A stretch of DNA of 12,963 bases from Anaerolineales bacterium UBA2232 (GTDB lineage Bacteria > Chloroflexota > Anaerolineae > UBA2200): positions 1 to 12,963 of the forward strand of contig DDYO01000317.1 in the NCBI GenBank assembly GCA_002348045.1, given 5' to 3'. A program made the translations under genes and the position numbers. The stretch's first letter is position 1; each line of letters starts with the position of its first letter. Below the pieces are notes generated by a model, which was not told the origin of the DNA, did not search any database, and saw nothing but the letters and a program-made list of their open reading frames with translations. Below are positions 1 through 6,663 of the stretch, piece after piece.

Positions 1-1249
1 GGTTTGTCTGATCCATGAACTGCGACAGCTGACTGCCGCCAAAGAACTCGCGCAACACGGCAACCACCGGCCGGATGTTGATCAACCCCGCCGGCGTGAG
101 CTGCTCCGGCCCCCGGGTGCTCATGCGATCGCGCACCATGCGCTCCATGCGCAAGAGCCCAATTCGCAGCTGGTTCTGAATCAACTCACCGACGGTCTTG
201 ATACGACGATTGCCCAAGTGATCAATATCGTCCGGGTCCTCAGATCCAGTGTTCACCTGGATCATTCTGCCGACAATGCGCACAAGATCAAGCTTGGTCA
301 GAGTGCGGGTGGTCGGCGGGACAGACACTCGCAACCGCCTATTCAGCTTGTATCGTCCGACCTTGCCCAGGTCGTAACGGCGAGGATTAAACAGCAACGC
401 TTGCAGGTAGTTACGGGCGTTGTCAAGCGTGGGCGGGTCACCTGGACGCATGCGCTTGTAGAATTCTTCCAGCGCCGACTCAGCATCTTTGGTGGTATCC
501 CGTTCGATCGTCCGCACAATGAACGGATGATCCGCCATGGTATCGACCTGCGCAAACAGGTTCAGCAGCTCCTCGTCAGTGCCTTCCTGGATCAGGTCCG
601 CACCATCCGTGGACAGGTCCAACGCACCTACCGCGCGCAGGAGGACCGTGACAGGGATCTTGCGCTTACGGTCCACCTTCACCGAAAGGACATCACGACG
701 GCTCGTTTCAAGCTCTAGCCAGGCTCCCCGGTTGGGTATGAGCTTGGCCATGCACAAGGGCCTGCCTGATACATGGTCATCTTCCACCGTGAAGTAAGCG
801 CCTGGAGAACGGATCAACTGACTGACGACCACGCGCTCTGCACCATTGATGATGAAGGTCCCCTGCTCGGTCATCAGCGGAAAGTCACCCATGTAGACTG
901 CCTGCTCAGTAATCTCCCCGCCGGTCGCATTGTTCTTCAGCCGCACCTTGACGTACAAAGGCGCAGCAAAGGTCATGTCTCGATTCCGGCAGTCCTCTTC
1001 CGCGTATTTCGGTGGATCAAACCAGCTGTCCACAAAGCTCATTTCGAGGTCGCTGCTGAAACTTACAATCGGCGAAATCTCCTCGAATAGCTCCGCCAAA
1101 CCCTCGTCCCTAAACCAGTTGTAAGAGTGCACCTGCATCTCGATCAGGTTAGGGAGGGCATATGCATCAGGTAACCGTGCGTATGTTCGAATTGGGTTGA
1201 GAACAAGGTCGCCGTTGCCCTCTGTCGCTTGTATGGCTGGTATCGCCAT
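1..1249 (-). CDS. rpoB: RNA polymerase beta subunit, N-terminal 416 residues (runs off the window)
   Basis: Catalytic beta subunit of DNA-dependent RNA polymerase, partial. I translated the minus strand from ATG at 1249: 416 codons stay open to base 1, ending mid-codon. The N-terminus holds the protrusion/lobe part of the subunit. A hallmark beta-subunit block at about residues 126-150 includes [20 protein letters not shown]. The last residues (401-416, [16 protein letters not shown]) are the start of rifampicin cluster I. Positions equivalent to E. coli S509, L511, Q513 and D516 carry the usual residues; the rest of the cluster lies outside the window. This point is reached at residue 413 rather than about 516 in E. 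coli, so the E. coli-type insertions are absent, as in Gram-positive and Chloroflexota-like enzymes. GAGG motifs precede the ATG. The gene has its own promoter about 145 bases upstream. Confidence 0.97.
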   Translation of the reverse strand, partial: MAIPAIQATEGNGDLVLNPIRTYARLPDAYALPNLIEMQVHSYNWFRDEGLAELFEEISPIVSFSSDLEMSFVDSWFDPPKYAEEDCRNRDMTFAAPLYVKVRLKNNATGGEITEQAVYMGDFPLMTEQGTFIINGAERVVVSQLIRSPGAYFTVEDDHVSGRPLCMAKLIPNRGAWLELETSRRDVLSVKVDRKRKIPVTVLLRAVGALDLSTDGADLIQEGTDEELLNLFAQVDTMADHPFIVRTIERDTTKDAESALEEFYKRMRPGDPPTLDNARNYLQALLFNPRRYDLGKVGRYKLNRRLRVSVPPTTRTLTKLDLVRIVGRMIQVNTGSEDPDDIDHLGNRRIKTVGELIQNQLRIGLLRMERMVRDRMSTRGPEQLTPAGLINIRPVVAVLREFFGGSQLSQFMDQTN

Positions 1250-1303
1250 TTGACCTCATCTCCTCACAGATCGTTCCTGGGTACGGCCGGAGACACAAAG
1301 TGC

Positions 1304-1351
1304 CCCCACTGCTTATGGCTATTCCCTTAAGTTCCCGGTGCTGCAGTGGAG
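1304..1351 (-). other. Stem-loop in the rpoB leader
   Basis: Bases 1304-1312 pair with 1343-1351 (CCACTGC core, 7 perfect base pairs, then a G-U and a G-C in the minus-strand RNA), enclosing a 30-base loop. It sits between the predicted rpoB transcription start (about 1387) and the ATG at 1249, so it would be in the 5' untranslated RNA. No U-run follows, so it is not an intrinsic terminator. A role in leader folding or beta-subunit autoregulation is only a guess. Confidence 0.4.
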
Positions 1352-1393
1352 GCTGAAAACAAAACCAGGCCGATTGCCAATGCCAAAGGTCAT

Positions 1394-1421
1394 ATTATAC
1401 TGGCCAGGGTCTGGTTGTCAA
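1394..1421 (-). promoter_or_regulatory. Consensus sigma-A/sigma-70 promoter of rpoB
   Basis: On the minus strand TTGACA (1421-1416) is followed after 16 bases by TATAAT (1399-1394). Both hexamers match consensus exactly; the spacer is one base below the optimum of 17. Transcription should begin near 1387, leaving a leader of about 138 bases before the rpoB ATG. It lies about 165 bases after the nrdG stop, in the only sizeable gap between the two genes, so rpoB can be expressed independently of the nrd operon. Confidence 0.85.
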
Positions 1422-1474
1422 ATCGGAGCAGTCTGACAACTACGAGGACGAACTCGAAGGGGGCCAACCTCCAC

Positions 1475-1494
1475 AAGTTCCCTGACGGGAACCT
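1475..1494. other. Small inverted repeat between nrdG and the rpoB promoter
   Basis: GTTCCC (1477-1482) and GGGAAC (1487-1492) form a perfect 6-bp stem with a 4-base loop, extended by two weaker pairs outward. A second small repeat, CACAC/GTGTG, lies at 1506-1519. The stretch 1422-1587 holds no convincing gene. These hairpins lie where an nrdG terminator would be expected, but neither has a T-run on either strand, so I do not call a terminator. Function unknown. Confidence 0.3.
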
Positions 1495-1587
1495 GCACGC
1501 TCTTCCACACCCATGTGTGACAGCTCAACCACATCCAAGTTGGAACCCGGTGGTTGTCGGCAGCCAACACCACAGCGGATCCAATCC

Positions 1588-2301
1588 CTAGCTTTCGATC
1601 CTCAGGCCAACCTCTTGCACATAAAGGGCTGCCCGCTTGGCCATCGCCATCATCAGGTTCTTTGATGGGACCATCGGAGGCCTTTCACTCCAGGCTATCG
1701 TACGCGTTGCACGAAAACCCTGCAGGAAATACCGACGCGCCCCACGGATTTCGCCAGCGATCATGGCCACATCGTCCTCGGAGACAAAACCAGGAACAAT
1801 CGTCGTACGAAATTCGTGGTCAAGCCCAGACTCCAGTATCACCGCAATGGACTCCCTCAGCCGTCCCGTCTCCGCGGCGACGCCGGCAACCCTCTCATAA
1901 TGGTTCAAGTCACCTTTGACGTCCATCGCGATATAGTCCACCACGCCGCAATTCACCGCACGGCGCACGATCTCTGGGTGATACCCATTGGTGTCCAGCT
2001 TGACATGCAGCTGCAGATCTTTGATGCTGCCCATGAGCTCCAACAACCCTGGCTGTAGGGTTGGCTCGCCGCCGCTGATCACTACACCGTCAATCAGTCT
2101 TCGGCGACCAGCAAGCTTGCCAAGCACCTGCCCCAGATCCAGGTCCGGCATCGCGTCGGAATGCAGAACCAGGTCAACGTTGTAGCAATAGGGACAGCGG
2201 AAATCGCACCCGCCAAGGTAAAGCACGTCGGCGATGTGCTCGGGGTACTCGATTGCAGATGCGGTCTGAAGTGCCTTTATGTAGACGCGGTCATACCGCA
2301 C
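1588..2301 (-). CDS. nrdG: Anaerobic ribonucleotide reductase activating protein (radical SAM)
   Basis: Radical-SAM activase that uses a [4Fe-4S] cluster and S-adenosylmethionine to create the glycyl radical on NrdD; cytoplasmic and oxygen-sensitive. The protein has 237 residues. The cluster motif CxxxCxxC is at C32, C36 and C39 (GGCDFRCPYCYN), followed by the SAM-binding VISGGEPTLQ region near residue 74 and a DTNGY strand. The length and N-terminal lead-in match the longer NrdG group that resembles pyruvate formate-lyase activases. The start is GTG at 2301, the most upstream possible start in this frame. No good Shine-Dalgarno precedes it (an AGGT lies about 16 bases upstream), so translation probably couples to the nrdD tail, which stops 14 bases upstream. 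If the nrdD frameshift is real, ribosomes leave about 265 bases upstream and this coupling is lost. The adjacent nrdD supports NrdG over other activases. Confidence 0.93.
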   Translation of the reverse strand: MRYDRVYIKALQTASAIEYPEHIADVLYLGGCDFRCPYCYNVDLVLHSDAMPDLDLGQVLGKLAGRRRLIDGVVISGGEPTLQPGLLELMGSIKDLQLHVKLDTNGYHPEIVRRAVNCGVVDYIAMDVKGDLNHYERVAGVAAETGRLRESIAVILESGLDHEFRTTIVPGFVSEDDVAMIAGEIRGARRYFLQGFRATRTIAWSERPPMVPSKNLMMAMAKRAALYVQEVGLRIES

Positions 2302-2315
2302 TATCTGAGACAGGG

Positions 2316-2570
2316 CTACCTCGCCGTGCTGTCTGCTGTTTCGACGACAACGTCCGACGGCTTCTCCTCTGCTACACCGTACGGACGCCGGTCTCGGAAT
2401 TCCTGCCGCTTGCCCCGGTTCCAGTCCTGTACAGGCCGAAGATAGCCCACGATGCGGGAATACACTTCACACGGAACACGCTTGTCGTCGCTCTCGGGTT
2501 CTTGGGATCTGACTGTCATCTTCTTCCTCTCTCTGTCACCAGTCAACAAAGGGCGCAAAGACCCTGTCAT
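2316..2570 (-). CDS. nrdD: Displaced C-terminal end of nrdD, carrying the glycyl-radical site (frame-shifted)
   Basis: This frame overlaps the end of the main nrdD frame by a few bases and encodes the expected NrdD C-terminus. It contains CEVYSRIVGYLRPV and then DWNRGKRQEF, the conserved glycyl-radical segment. The radical glycine is the G of RIVGY, codon 2445-2447. Cys34 of this piece, just before EVYS, probably completes the zinc site begun by CPVHG and FCP in the main frame. Reading one extra base in the G-run at 2574-2577 (minus strand TGGGGAAGATG) would join the frames as W-G-K-M-T and give one protein of 772 residues. As a separate product it is unlikely: the ATG has no reason to be a start and the piece has no function alone. 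It is probably part of nrdD separated by an indel in the genome or in the assembly. Confidence 0.88.
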   Translation of the reverse strand: MTGSLRPLLTGDRERKKMTVRSQEPESDDKRVPCEVYSRIVGYLRPVQDWNRGKRQEFRDRRPYGVAEEKPSDVVVETADSTAR

Positions 2571-4633
2571 CTTCCCCAGCGCTCCAGATCTTGTTCACTA
2601 TGAGGGTGAGGACAGAATCGATGCTCACCGGCCAGGTATCCATGAACCGGGCAAATGCTGAACGTTGGCGTCAACGTGAAATAAGGTATGCGGTAGCGCT
2701 CCGCCAACCGACGTATTAGCAGCCTGGCTTGTCGCCAGTCATCAATCCTCTCGCCCAGAAAGGCGTGAAACACGGTCCCACCGGTATAAAGCGTCTGGAG
2801 CCTATCCTGATGCTCCAGGGCCTCAAAGAGGTCACTGGTGAACCCAGCCGGTAGTTGAGTCGAATTGGTGTAGTACGGCGTGTCCTGAGTTCCAGCTGCA
2901 ATGATGTCCGGATACTGGCGACGGTCCGCCTTGGCCAGCCGATAGCTAGCGCTCTCTGCAGGCGTGGCCTCCAAGTTAAAAAGACTCCCTGTTTCCTCCT
3001 GGTACTGCTGCAGCCGGTCGCGCATGAACTCCAGCACATGGGCAGCAAACGCCTGTCCCTCTGGATGGCCGATTCCCACACCGAGAAAGTTCTGACAACA
3101 CTCATTCATCCCGACAAGGCCAATGGTCGAGAAGTGGTTAGCCCAGTACGAGCCAAAACCCTCGTAAACTGCCCTCAGGTAGTGACGGCTGTAGGGGTAC
3201 AGTCCATCGTTGGTATGCGTAGCCAGGACCTTTCGCTTGATTTGAAGGGACGTGCGTGCGACACTCATCAGCCGATCCAGGCGGAAGAAAAAGTCCGACT
3301 CACCGGTCGATCGATAGCCAATCCTGGGCAGATTCAGGGTCACGACGCCGATGCTACCCGTCAGCGGATTGGCCCCAAACAAACCTCCCCCACGTTTGCG
3401 CAGCTCTCGGTTATCCAATCGCAGTCGACAACACATTGAACGAGCATCTTCTGGATTCAGGTCGCTGTTGATAAAGTTGGCAAAATACGGTATCCCGTAC
3501 TTGGCTGTGACCATCCACAACGGGTCAAGTACCGGATTGTCCCACCTAAAGTCCTTTGTGACATTGTAGGTCGGGATTGGAAACGTGAACACTCGTCCGC
3601 GCGCATCGCCCTCTAACAACACCTCCGCCAACGCCCTGTTGATGAGGTCCATTTCCGCCTGAAAGTCACCATAGAGCTCGGCCCGAGCCTGCCCGCCGAC
3701 GACCACAGGCTCCAGTGCAAGCACTGGCGACGGCGTAAGATCGAGACTGATGTTGGTGAAGGGAGTCTGGAAGCCCACCCGGGTAGGGACGTTCACATTG
3801 AACACGAATTCCTGTATGGCCTGCTTCACGCCAGCATAAGTAAGCCCATCGTAGCGAACAAAGGGAGCCAACAGGGTATCAAAGCTCGAGATCGCTTGAG
3901 CCCCGGCGGATTCGCCCTGAACAGTGTAGAAAAAGTTCACAATCTGTCCCAGCGCACTGCGGAGGTGTTTGGGAGGCTTGCTCTCAAGCTTCGCCGGAAC
4001 TCCCCCAAAACCACGGAGGAGGAGATCCTGCAGATCCCATCCGCAACAATACGTCGCCAACATCCCCAAGTCGTGGATATGGAAATCGCCGTCCTGGTGG
4101 CCTTCAGTGACCTCTGGTGGGTATATCTTGTTCAGCCAGTACTTGGCCGCGATGGTTGAGGCCACATAAAAGTTCAGCCCCTGCAGCGAATAGTTCATAT
4201 TGGCGTTCTCGTTCACACGCCAATCTGAGCGGTCAATGTAGTCGTCCACCAGCTTCATGCCATCCAACAAGAGCCGGTCGGTCTCCCGAGCTTGTGAGCG
4301 CTGATGGCGGTACAGAATGTACGCCTTGGAAACCTTCACCGCCCCAGCCAAGATCAGCACTTCCTCTACGATATCCTGTATCTGCTCCACGTTGGGGCAG
4401 CCCTGAGGGCCACAGCGAGCCACCAGCTTCTCAACCGCGTGCCTGGTCCAGCGCGCCACTTCCTCGTCGTTGCCGTCCATCCCAACTGCAACGCAAGCCC
4501 GCTTGATGGCCGCATAGATCCGTTTGGGATCAAAGGCAACCACACGTCCATCGCGCTTCTGCACCGCGGCAACACCTATGCTGGTGATCTGCACGCCTTC
4601 GATTGTATGATCCTTTCGTTCAACCTGCTGCAT
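2567..4633 (-). CDS. nrdD: Anaerobic (class III) ribonucleoside-triphosphate reductase, main frame, ends early by frameshift
   Basis: Reduces ribonucleoside triphosphates to deoxy forms without oxygen, using a protein glycyl radical made by NrdG. This frame gives 688 residues. An ATP-cone allosteric domain comes first (about residues 20-110, QKRDGRVVAFDPKRI). The catalytic barrel follows, with GDFHIHDLGML, an active-site-region MCCRLRLD and GMNECCQNFLG. The zinc-site start CPVHGYLAGEH (C661) and FCP (C674) lies near the end. The frame then stops at TGA 2567-2569, before the glycyl-radical segment, which lies in the next frame (2316-2570). One more G in the run at 2574-2577 restores a 772-residue protein. 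The ATG at 4633 has a good GGGAG six bases upstream. nrdR lies 75 bases upstream and nrdG directly downstream, forming an operon. As written, the product could not hold the radical and should be inactive. Confidence 0.96.
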   Translation of the reverse strand: MQQVERKDHTIEGVQITSIGVAAVQKRDGRVVAFDPKRIYAAIKRACVAVGMDGNDEEVARWTRHAVEKLVARCGPQGCPNVEQIQDIVEEVLILAGAVKVSKAYILYRHQRSQARETDRLLLDGMKLVDDYIDRSDWRVNENANMNYSLQGLNFYVASTIAAKYWLNKIYPPEVTEGHQDGDFHIHDLGMLATYCCGWDLQDLLLRGFGGVPAKLESKPPKHLRSALGQIVNFFYTVQGESAGAQAISSFDTLLAPFVRYDGLTYAGVKQAIQEFVFNVNVPTRVGFQTPFTNISLDLTPSPVLALEPVVVGGQARAELYGDFQAEMDLINRALAEVLLEGDARGRVFTFPIPTYNVTKDFRWDNPVLDPLWMVTAKYGIPYFANFINSDLNPEDARSMCCRLRLDNRELRKRGGGLFGANPLTGSIGVVTLNLPRIGYRSTGESDFFFRLDRLMSVARTSLQIKRKVLATHTNDGLYPYSRHYLRAVYEGFGSYWANHFSTIGLVGMNECCQNFLGVGIGHPEGQAFAAHVLEFMRDRLQQYQEETGSLFNLEATPAESASYRLAKADRRQYPDIIAAGTQDTPYYTNSTQLPAGFTSDLFEALEHQDRLQTLYTGGTVFHAFLGERIDDWRQARLLIRRLAERYRIPYFTLTPTFSICPVHGYLAGEHRFCPHPHSEQDLERWGR

Positions 4634-4660
4634 TGTTGGCTCCCAGCTTGCATCCTGTGC

Positions 4661-4679
4661 CCCTGGCTTTAAGCCTGGG
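4661..4679. other. Small stem-loop between nrdR and nrdD
   Basis: In the 75-base nrdR-nrdD gap, CCC-T-GGCT pairs with AGCC-T-GGG around a 3-base loop, giving 3 + 4 bp with one mismatch. It ends about 27 bases before the nrdD start and does not cover its GGGAG ribosome binding site. No T-run follows, so it is not an intrinsic terminator. It could be an RNA-processing site or chance. I see no NrdR-box-like palindrome or promoter in this gap. Confidence 0.25.
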
Positions 4680-4708
4680 ACAAGCCCACGTCCAACACGA
4701 ACGATTGG

Positions 4709-5194
4709 CTATGGGTCTTGATCTTCTTCCGTCACCTGGCTGTGCTGCTTCCACCGACGGAACTCATTGATCTCCTCTACCAGCCCATCGATGTCCTTGA
4801 ACCTTCTGTATACCGAGGCAAATCGAACGTAAGCCACGTCATCCAGCTCTCTGAGTTCATCCATGACCATCTGCCCAATCACTCTGCTGTCAACCTCAGC
4901 CTTTCCGAGGCCGAACAGCTCGTTCTCCACCTTGGTCACGACGCCTTCAATCGTCTCCTCAGCAATCGGGCGCTTGGCGCAAGCCGTGTAGACTCCTCGA
5001 TAGAGCTTTTCCCGGTCGAAGGGCTCTCGTCGGCCATCGCGTTTCACCACGAGAAGGCTAACCGGCGCAAGGCGCTCGTACGTAGTAAAGCGCTGCCGAC
5101 ATCTGGAGCATTCTCGCCTGCGCCGTATGGCACTACCCACGTCTCGGGTATCGATAACTCGAGAGTCGCCTTCCTGACAGTAGGGACAGAGCAT
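4709..5194 (-). CDS. nrdR: Transcriptional repressor of ribonucleotide reductase genes
   Basis: NrdR senses ATP/dATP and represses ribonucleotide reductase genes by binding pairs of palindromic NrdR boxes. The 161-residue length is typical. An N-terminal zinc ribbon has C3-P-Y-C6 and C29-S-R-C32, with the basic RRRREC stretch characteristic of NrdR just before the second pair. The ATP-cone domain follows from about residue 47 (VVKRDGRREPFDREKL) to about 137. The ATG at 5194 is preceded by GGAGG with a 9-base gap. The gene heads an nrdR-nrdD-nrdG unit, so it sits next to its expected target. A promoter and two NrdR-box-like palindromes lie 47-134 bases upstream of its start, suggesting autoregulation. 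In many genomes nrdR is found alone or near ftsZ or other reductase classes; here it is between ftsZ and a class III system. Confidence 0.97.
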   Translation of the reverse strand: MLCPYCQEGDSRVIDTRDVGSAIRRRRECSRCRQRFTTYERLAPVSLLVVKRDGRREPFDREKLYRGVYTACAKRPIAEETIEGVVTKVENELFGLGKAEVDSRVIGQMVMDELRELDDVAYVRFASVYRRFKDIDGLVEEINEFRRWKQHSQVTEEDQDP

Positions 5195-5240
5195 GTGACC
5201 CAGCCTCCAGAAAGGAAAGGCCCGGACTCGCGGGGAGTAA

Positions 5241-5256
5241 GCACTAGCAGTAGTGC
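5241..5256. promoter_or_regulatory. Candidate NrdR box, gene-proximal
   Basis: GCACTAGCAGTAGTGC is a perfect 6-bp inverted repeat around a 4-base centre. The published NrdR-box pattern is acaCwAtATaTwGtgt; this site matches all ten half-site positions in CACWA-N4-TWGTG and differs only in the centre and the outermost bases. It lies 46 bases upstream of the nrdR start and downstream of the predicted promoter, a position suited to repression. The same bases could fold as an RNA hairpin, so a DNA operator is the preferred but unproven reading. Confidence 0.6.
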
Positions 5257-5274
5257 GTCCGGCGCCTTCAGTGC

Positions 5275-5290
5275 CGACAAGTAGTAGTCA
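5275..5290. promoter_or_regulatory. Candidate second NrdR box, promoter-proximal and weaker
   Basis: The minus strand holds GACTA-CTAC-TTGTC (5289-5276), which matches the CACWA-N4-TWGTG form at 8 of 10 half-site positions; the outer C and G are swapped. NrdR boxes usually occur in pairs about three helical turns apart. The centre of this site is 34 bases from that of the better site at 5241-5256, slightly more than the usual 31-32. It begins only a few bases past the predicted transcription start. Confidence 0.4.
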
Positions 5291-5299
5291 GGCGAAGCC

Positions 5300-5328
5300 A
5301 GTGTATCACAAAAGAAGAGGGGCGACAA
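5300..5328 (-). promoter_or_regulatory. Candidate sigma-A promoter for nrdR-nrdD-nrdG
   Basis: On the minus strand TTGTCG (5328-5323) and TACACT (5305-5300) are separated by exactly 17 bases. Each hexamer matches consensus at four of six positions. Transcription would start near 5293, giving a leader of about 100 bases that contains both candidate NrdR boxes. The match is moderate, but it is the best in the ftsZ-nrdR gap and the operator positions make sense relative to it. Confidence 0.45.
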
Positions 5329-5387
5329 GGGGTTCCCAGGGAAACGAGGTCCTTTTTAAGCTTACTTCTGTAAATCCTAGCAAGGGC

Positions 5388-5426
5388 GTAGGGGAGCCCA
5401 GAACGGGGGGATCTGAGCTCCCCTAC
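5388..5426. other. Strong inverted repeat in the ftsZ-nrdR gap
   Basis: GTAGGGGAGC (5388-5397) and GCTCCCCTAC (5417-5426) are perfect 10-base complements. Inside them, after one C/A mismatch, CAGA (5399-5402) pairs with TCTG (5412-5415) around the 9-base loop ACGGGGGGA. It lies about 155 bases past the ftsZ stop and ahead of the nrdR promoter, where the dcw operon could end. Neither side carries the T-run of an intrinsic terminator. It could be a factor-dependent termination or RNA-stability element, or one copy of a dispersed repeat. Confidence 0.55.
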
Positions 5427-5427
5427 A

Positions 5428-5445
5428 CCACCGCGCAGCGCGTGG
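5428..5445. other. Second GC-rich hairpin beside the 5388-5426 repeat
   Basis: CCACCGCGCAGCGCGTGG can pair CCAC with GTGG and CGC with GCG, with a one-base bulge and a very short loop. It is separated from the larger repeat by a single base, so a transcript leaving ftsZ would form two stacked hairpins in a row. The remaining sequence of this gap (5446-5582) has no recognisable gene; the only start-to-stop frame I looked at closely is 30 codons long and unconvincing. Confidence 0.35.
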
Positions 5446-5582
5446 GATAATCACGCTCGGCCAACACCGATGGGCCAGCTTAACGGTCTCCATTCCATCT
5501 GAAGCGACTTGTCCTGCTTCACCATGTGACAGTCGACCAGCATGCTCTCACCGGTCCATCAGCTTGGCACGCCAATGTACTC

Positions 5583-6647
5583 CTACCGACGTCGCAGGAA
5601 GGCAGGAATGTCCAGATCCTCGTTCTCGGCCGGGCGCATCGGAAAGTCAATTGTCTTACGACCCTGACCAGCATACGTCCGCACCTGAGCTCGGGTCTGT
5701 GCACTGAAACCGGTCGCAATCACCGTGATCTGGATGTCGTCACCCATTGTTTCATCGATCACTGCCCCGAAGCGGATGTTCGCACCGGCATCCACACGCT
5801 CTCGGATGACCGCCGCCGCCTGTTCTACCTCCAGCAGGCTGAGGTTTGGCCCACCACAGATATTGAACAGCACGCCTTTGGCACCGTCGATGGTCACATC
5901 AAGGAGCGGGCTCGAGATAGCCTGTTGCGCGGCATCAGCCGCCCGGGTATCCCCTGCGGCACGGCCAATGCCCATCAAGGCGGAACCGCCATGGGACATG
6001 ACCGCTCGCACATCAGCGAAATCTACGTTAACCAGACCTGGCTCGGTGATGATTTCCGAGATGCCCTGGACGGCCTGCCTGAGGACATCGTCGGCCACGC
6101 GAAACGCATCTTGAATGGACGCTTTCTTGTCGACGATCTGCAGCAACCGGTCATTGGGCACCACGATGAGGGTGTGCACTTGCTCACGGAGCTTCCCCAA
6201 ACCATCGTCAGCGACGCGGGCGCGCTGTGCTCCTTCAAAAGCAAAGGGTCTGGTCACCACCCCAATGGTTAGCGCCCCCACGTCACGAGCAATTCCCGCC
6301 ACGACAGCACTGGCGCCGGTGCCCGTACCTCCACCCATTCCTGCGGTGACAAAGACCATGTCCGACCCCTCAAGAACATGGCGCAGCTCCTCCTGTGATT
6401 CATCAGCTGCTTTTCGGCCGACCTCCGGGTCACCACCAGATCCCAGTCCTCGCGTGAGCTTGGAGCCAATCCGCACCAGCGACTCTGCCCTCGACATCGC
6501 CAGCGCCTGGGCGTCCGTGTTGACGGCGACAAAGTCAACGCCTCGAAGTCCGGCATCCACCATCCGATTGATGGCATTGCTGCCACCGCCTCCCACCCCG
6601 ACGACCTTAATTTTGGCCAGATTCCCCAATGCGACTTCAGCGTCCAT
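5583..6647 (-). CDS. ftsZ: Cell division GTPase FtsZ
   Basis: Tubulin-like GTPase that polymerises into the cytokinetic Z-ring. 354 residues from ATG 6647. The open frame continues 102 codons further upstream, but that part overlaps ftsA and does not look like FtsZ; the family start is at [20 protein letters not shown]. The GTP-binding signature GGGTGTG is at residues 105-111. The catalytic T7 loop NVDFADV has N207, D209 and D212, the same numbering as E. coli. The C-terminal peptide [12 protein letters not shown] is the docking tail for FtsA/SepF-type partners. Only about 28 residues separate the end of the globular domain (IATGF) from this tail, a short linker. AAAGGAG lies 10 bases before the ATG and GGGGG closer in. 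ftsA stops 16 bases upstream. It is the last gene of the dcw block here. Confidence 0.98.
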   Translation of the reverse strand: MDAEVALGNLAKIKVVGVGGGGSNAINRMVDAGLRGVDFVAVNTDAQALAMSRAESLVRIGSKLTRGLGSGGDPEVGRKAADESQEELRHVLEGSDMVFVTAGMGGGTGTGASAVVAGIARDVGALTIGVVTRPFAFEGAQRARVADDGLGKLREQVHTLIVVPNDRLLQIVDKKASIQDAFRVADDVLRQAVQGISEIITEPGLVNVDFADVRAVMSHGGSALMGIGRAAGDTRAADAAQQAISSPLLDVTIDGAKGVLFNICGGPNLSLLEVEQAAAVIRERVDAGANIRFGAVIDETMGDDIQITVIATGFSAQTRAQVRTYAGQGRKTIDFPMRPAENEDLDIPAFLRRR

Positions 6648-6663
6648 ATCCCCCGTTCTCCTT

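Noticed and set aside
1475..1519. Intrinsic terminator after nrdG
   Set aside because: The two small inverted repeats have no following T-run on either strand, so they do not meet the definition.
2567..2600. Programmed -1 frameshift site in nrdD
   Set aside because: The required slip is in the right direction, but the G GGA AGA site does not fit the X XXY YYZ rule and I see no strong downstream stem. Kept only as a minor option in the findings.
5451..5543. Possible 30-codon minus-strand gene after ftsZ (starts MLVDCHMVKQ)
   Set aside because: Only weak purine-rich sequence precedes the ATG, there is no known homologue I recognise, and a frame this short is expected by chance.
5526..6272. 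Plus-strand open frame of 248 codons opposite ftsZ
   Set aside because: It lies entirely antisense to well-supported ftsZ, has no recognisable domain, and is the kind of shadow frame that GC-rich coding sequence produces.
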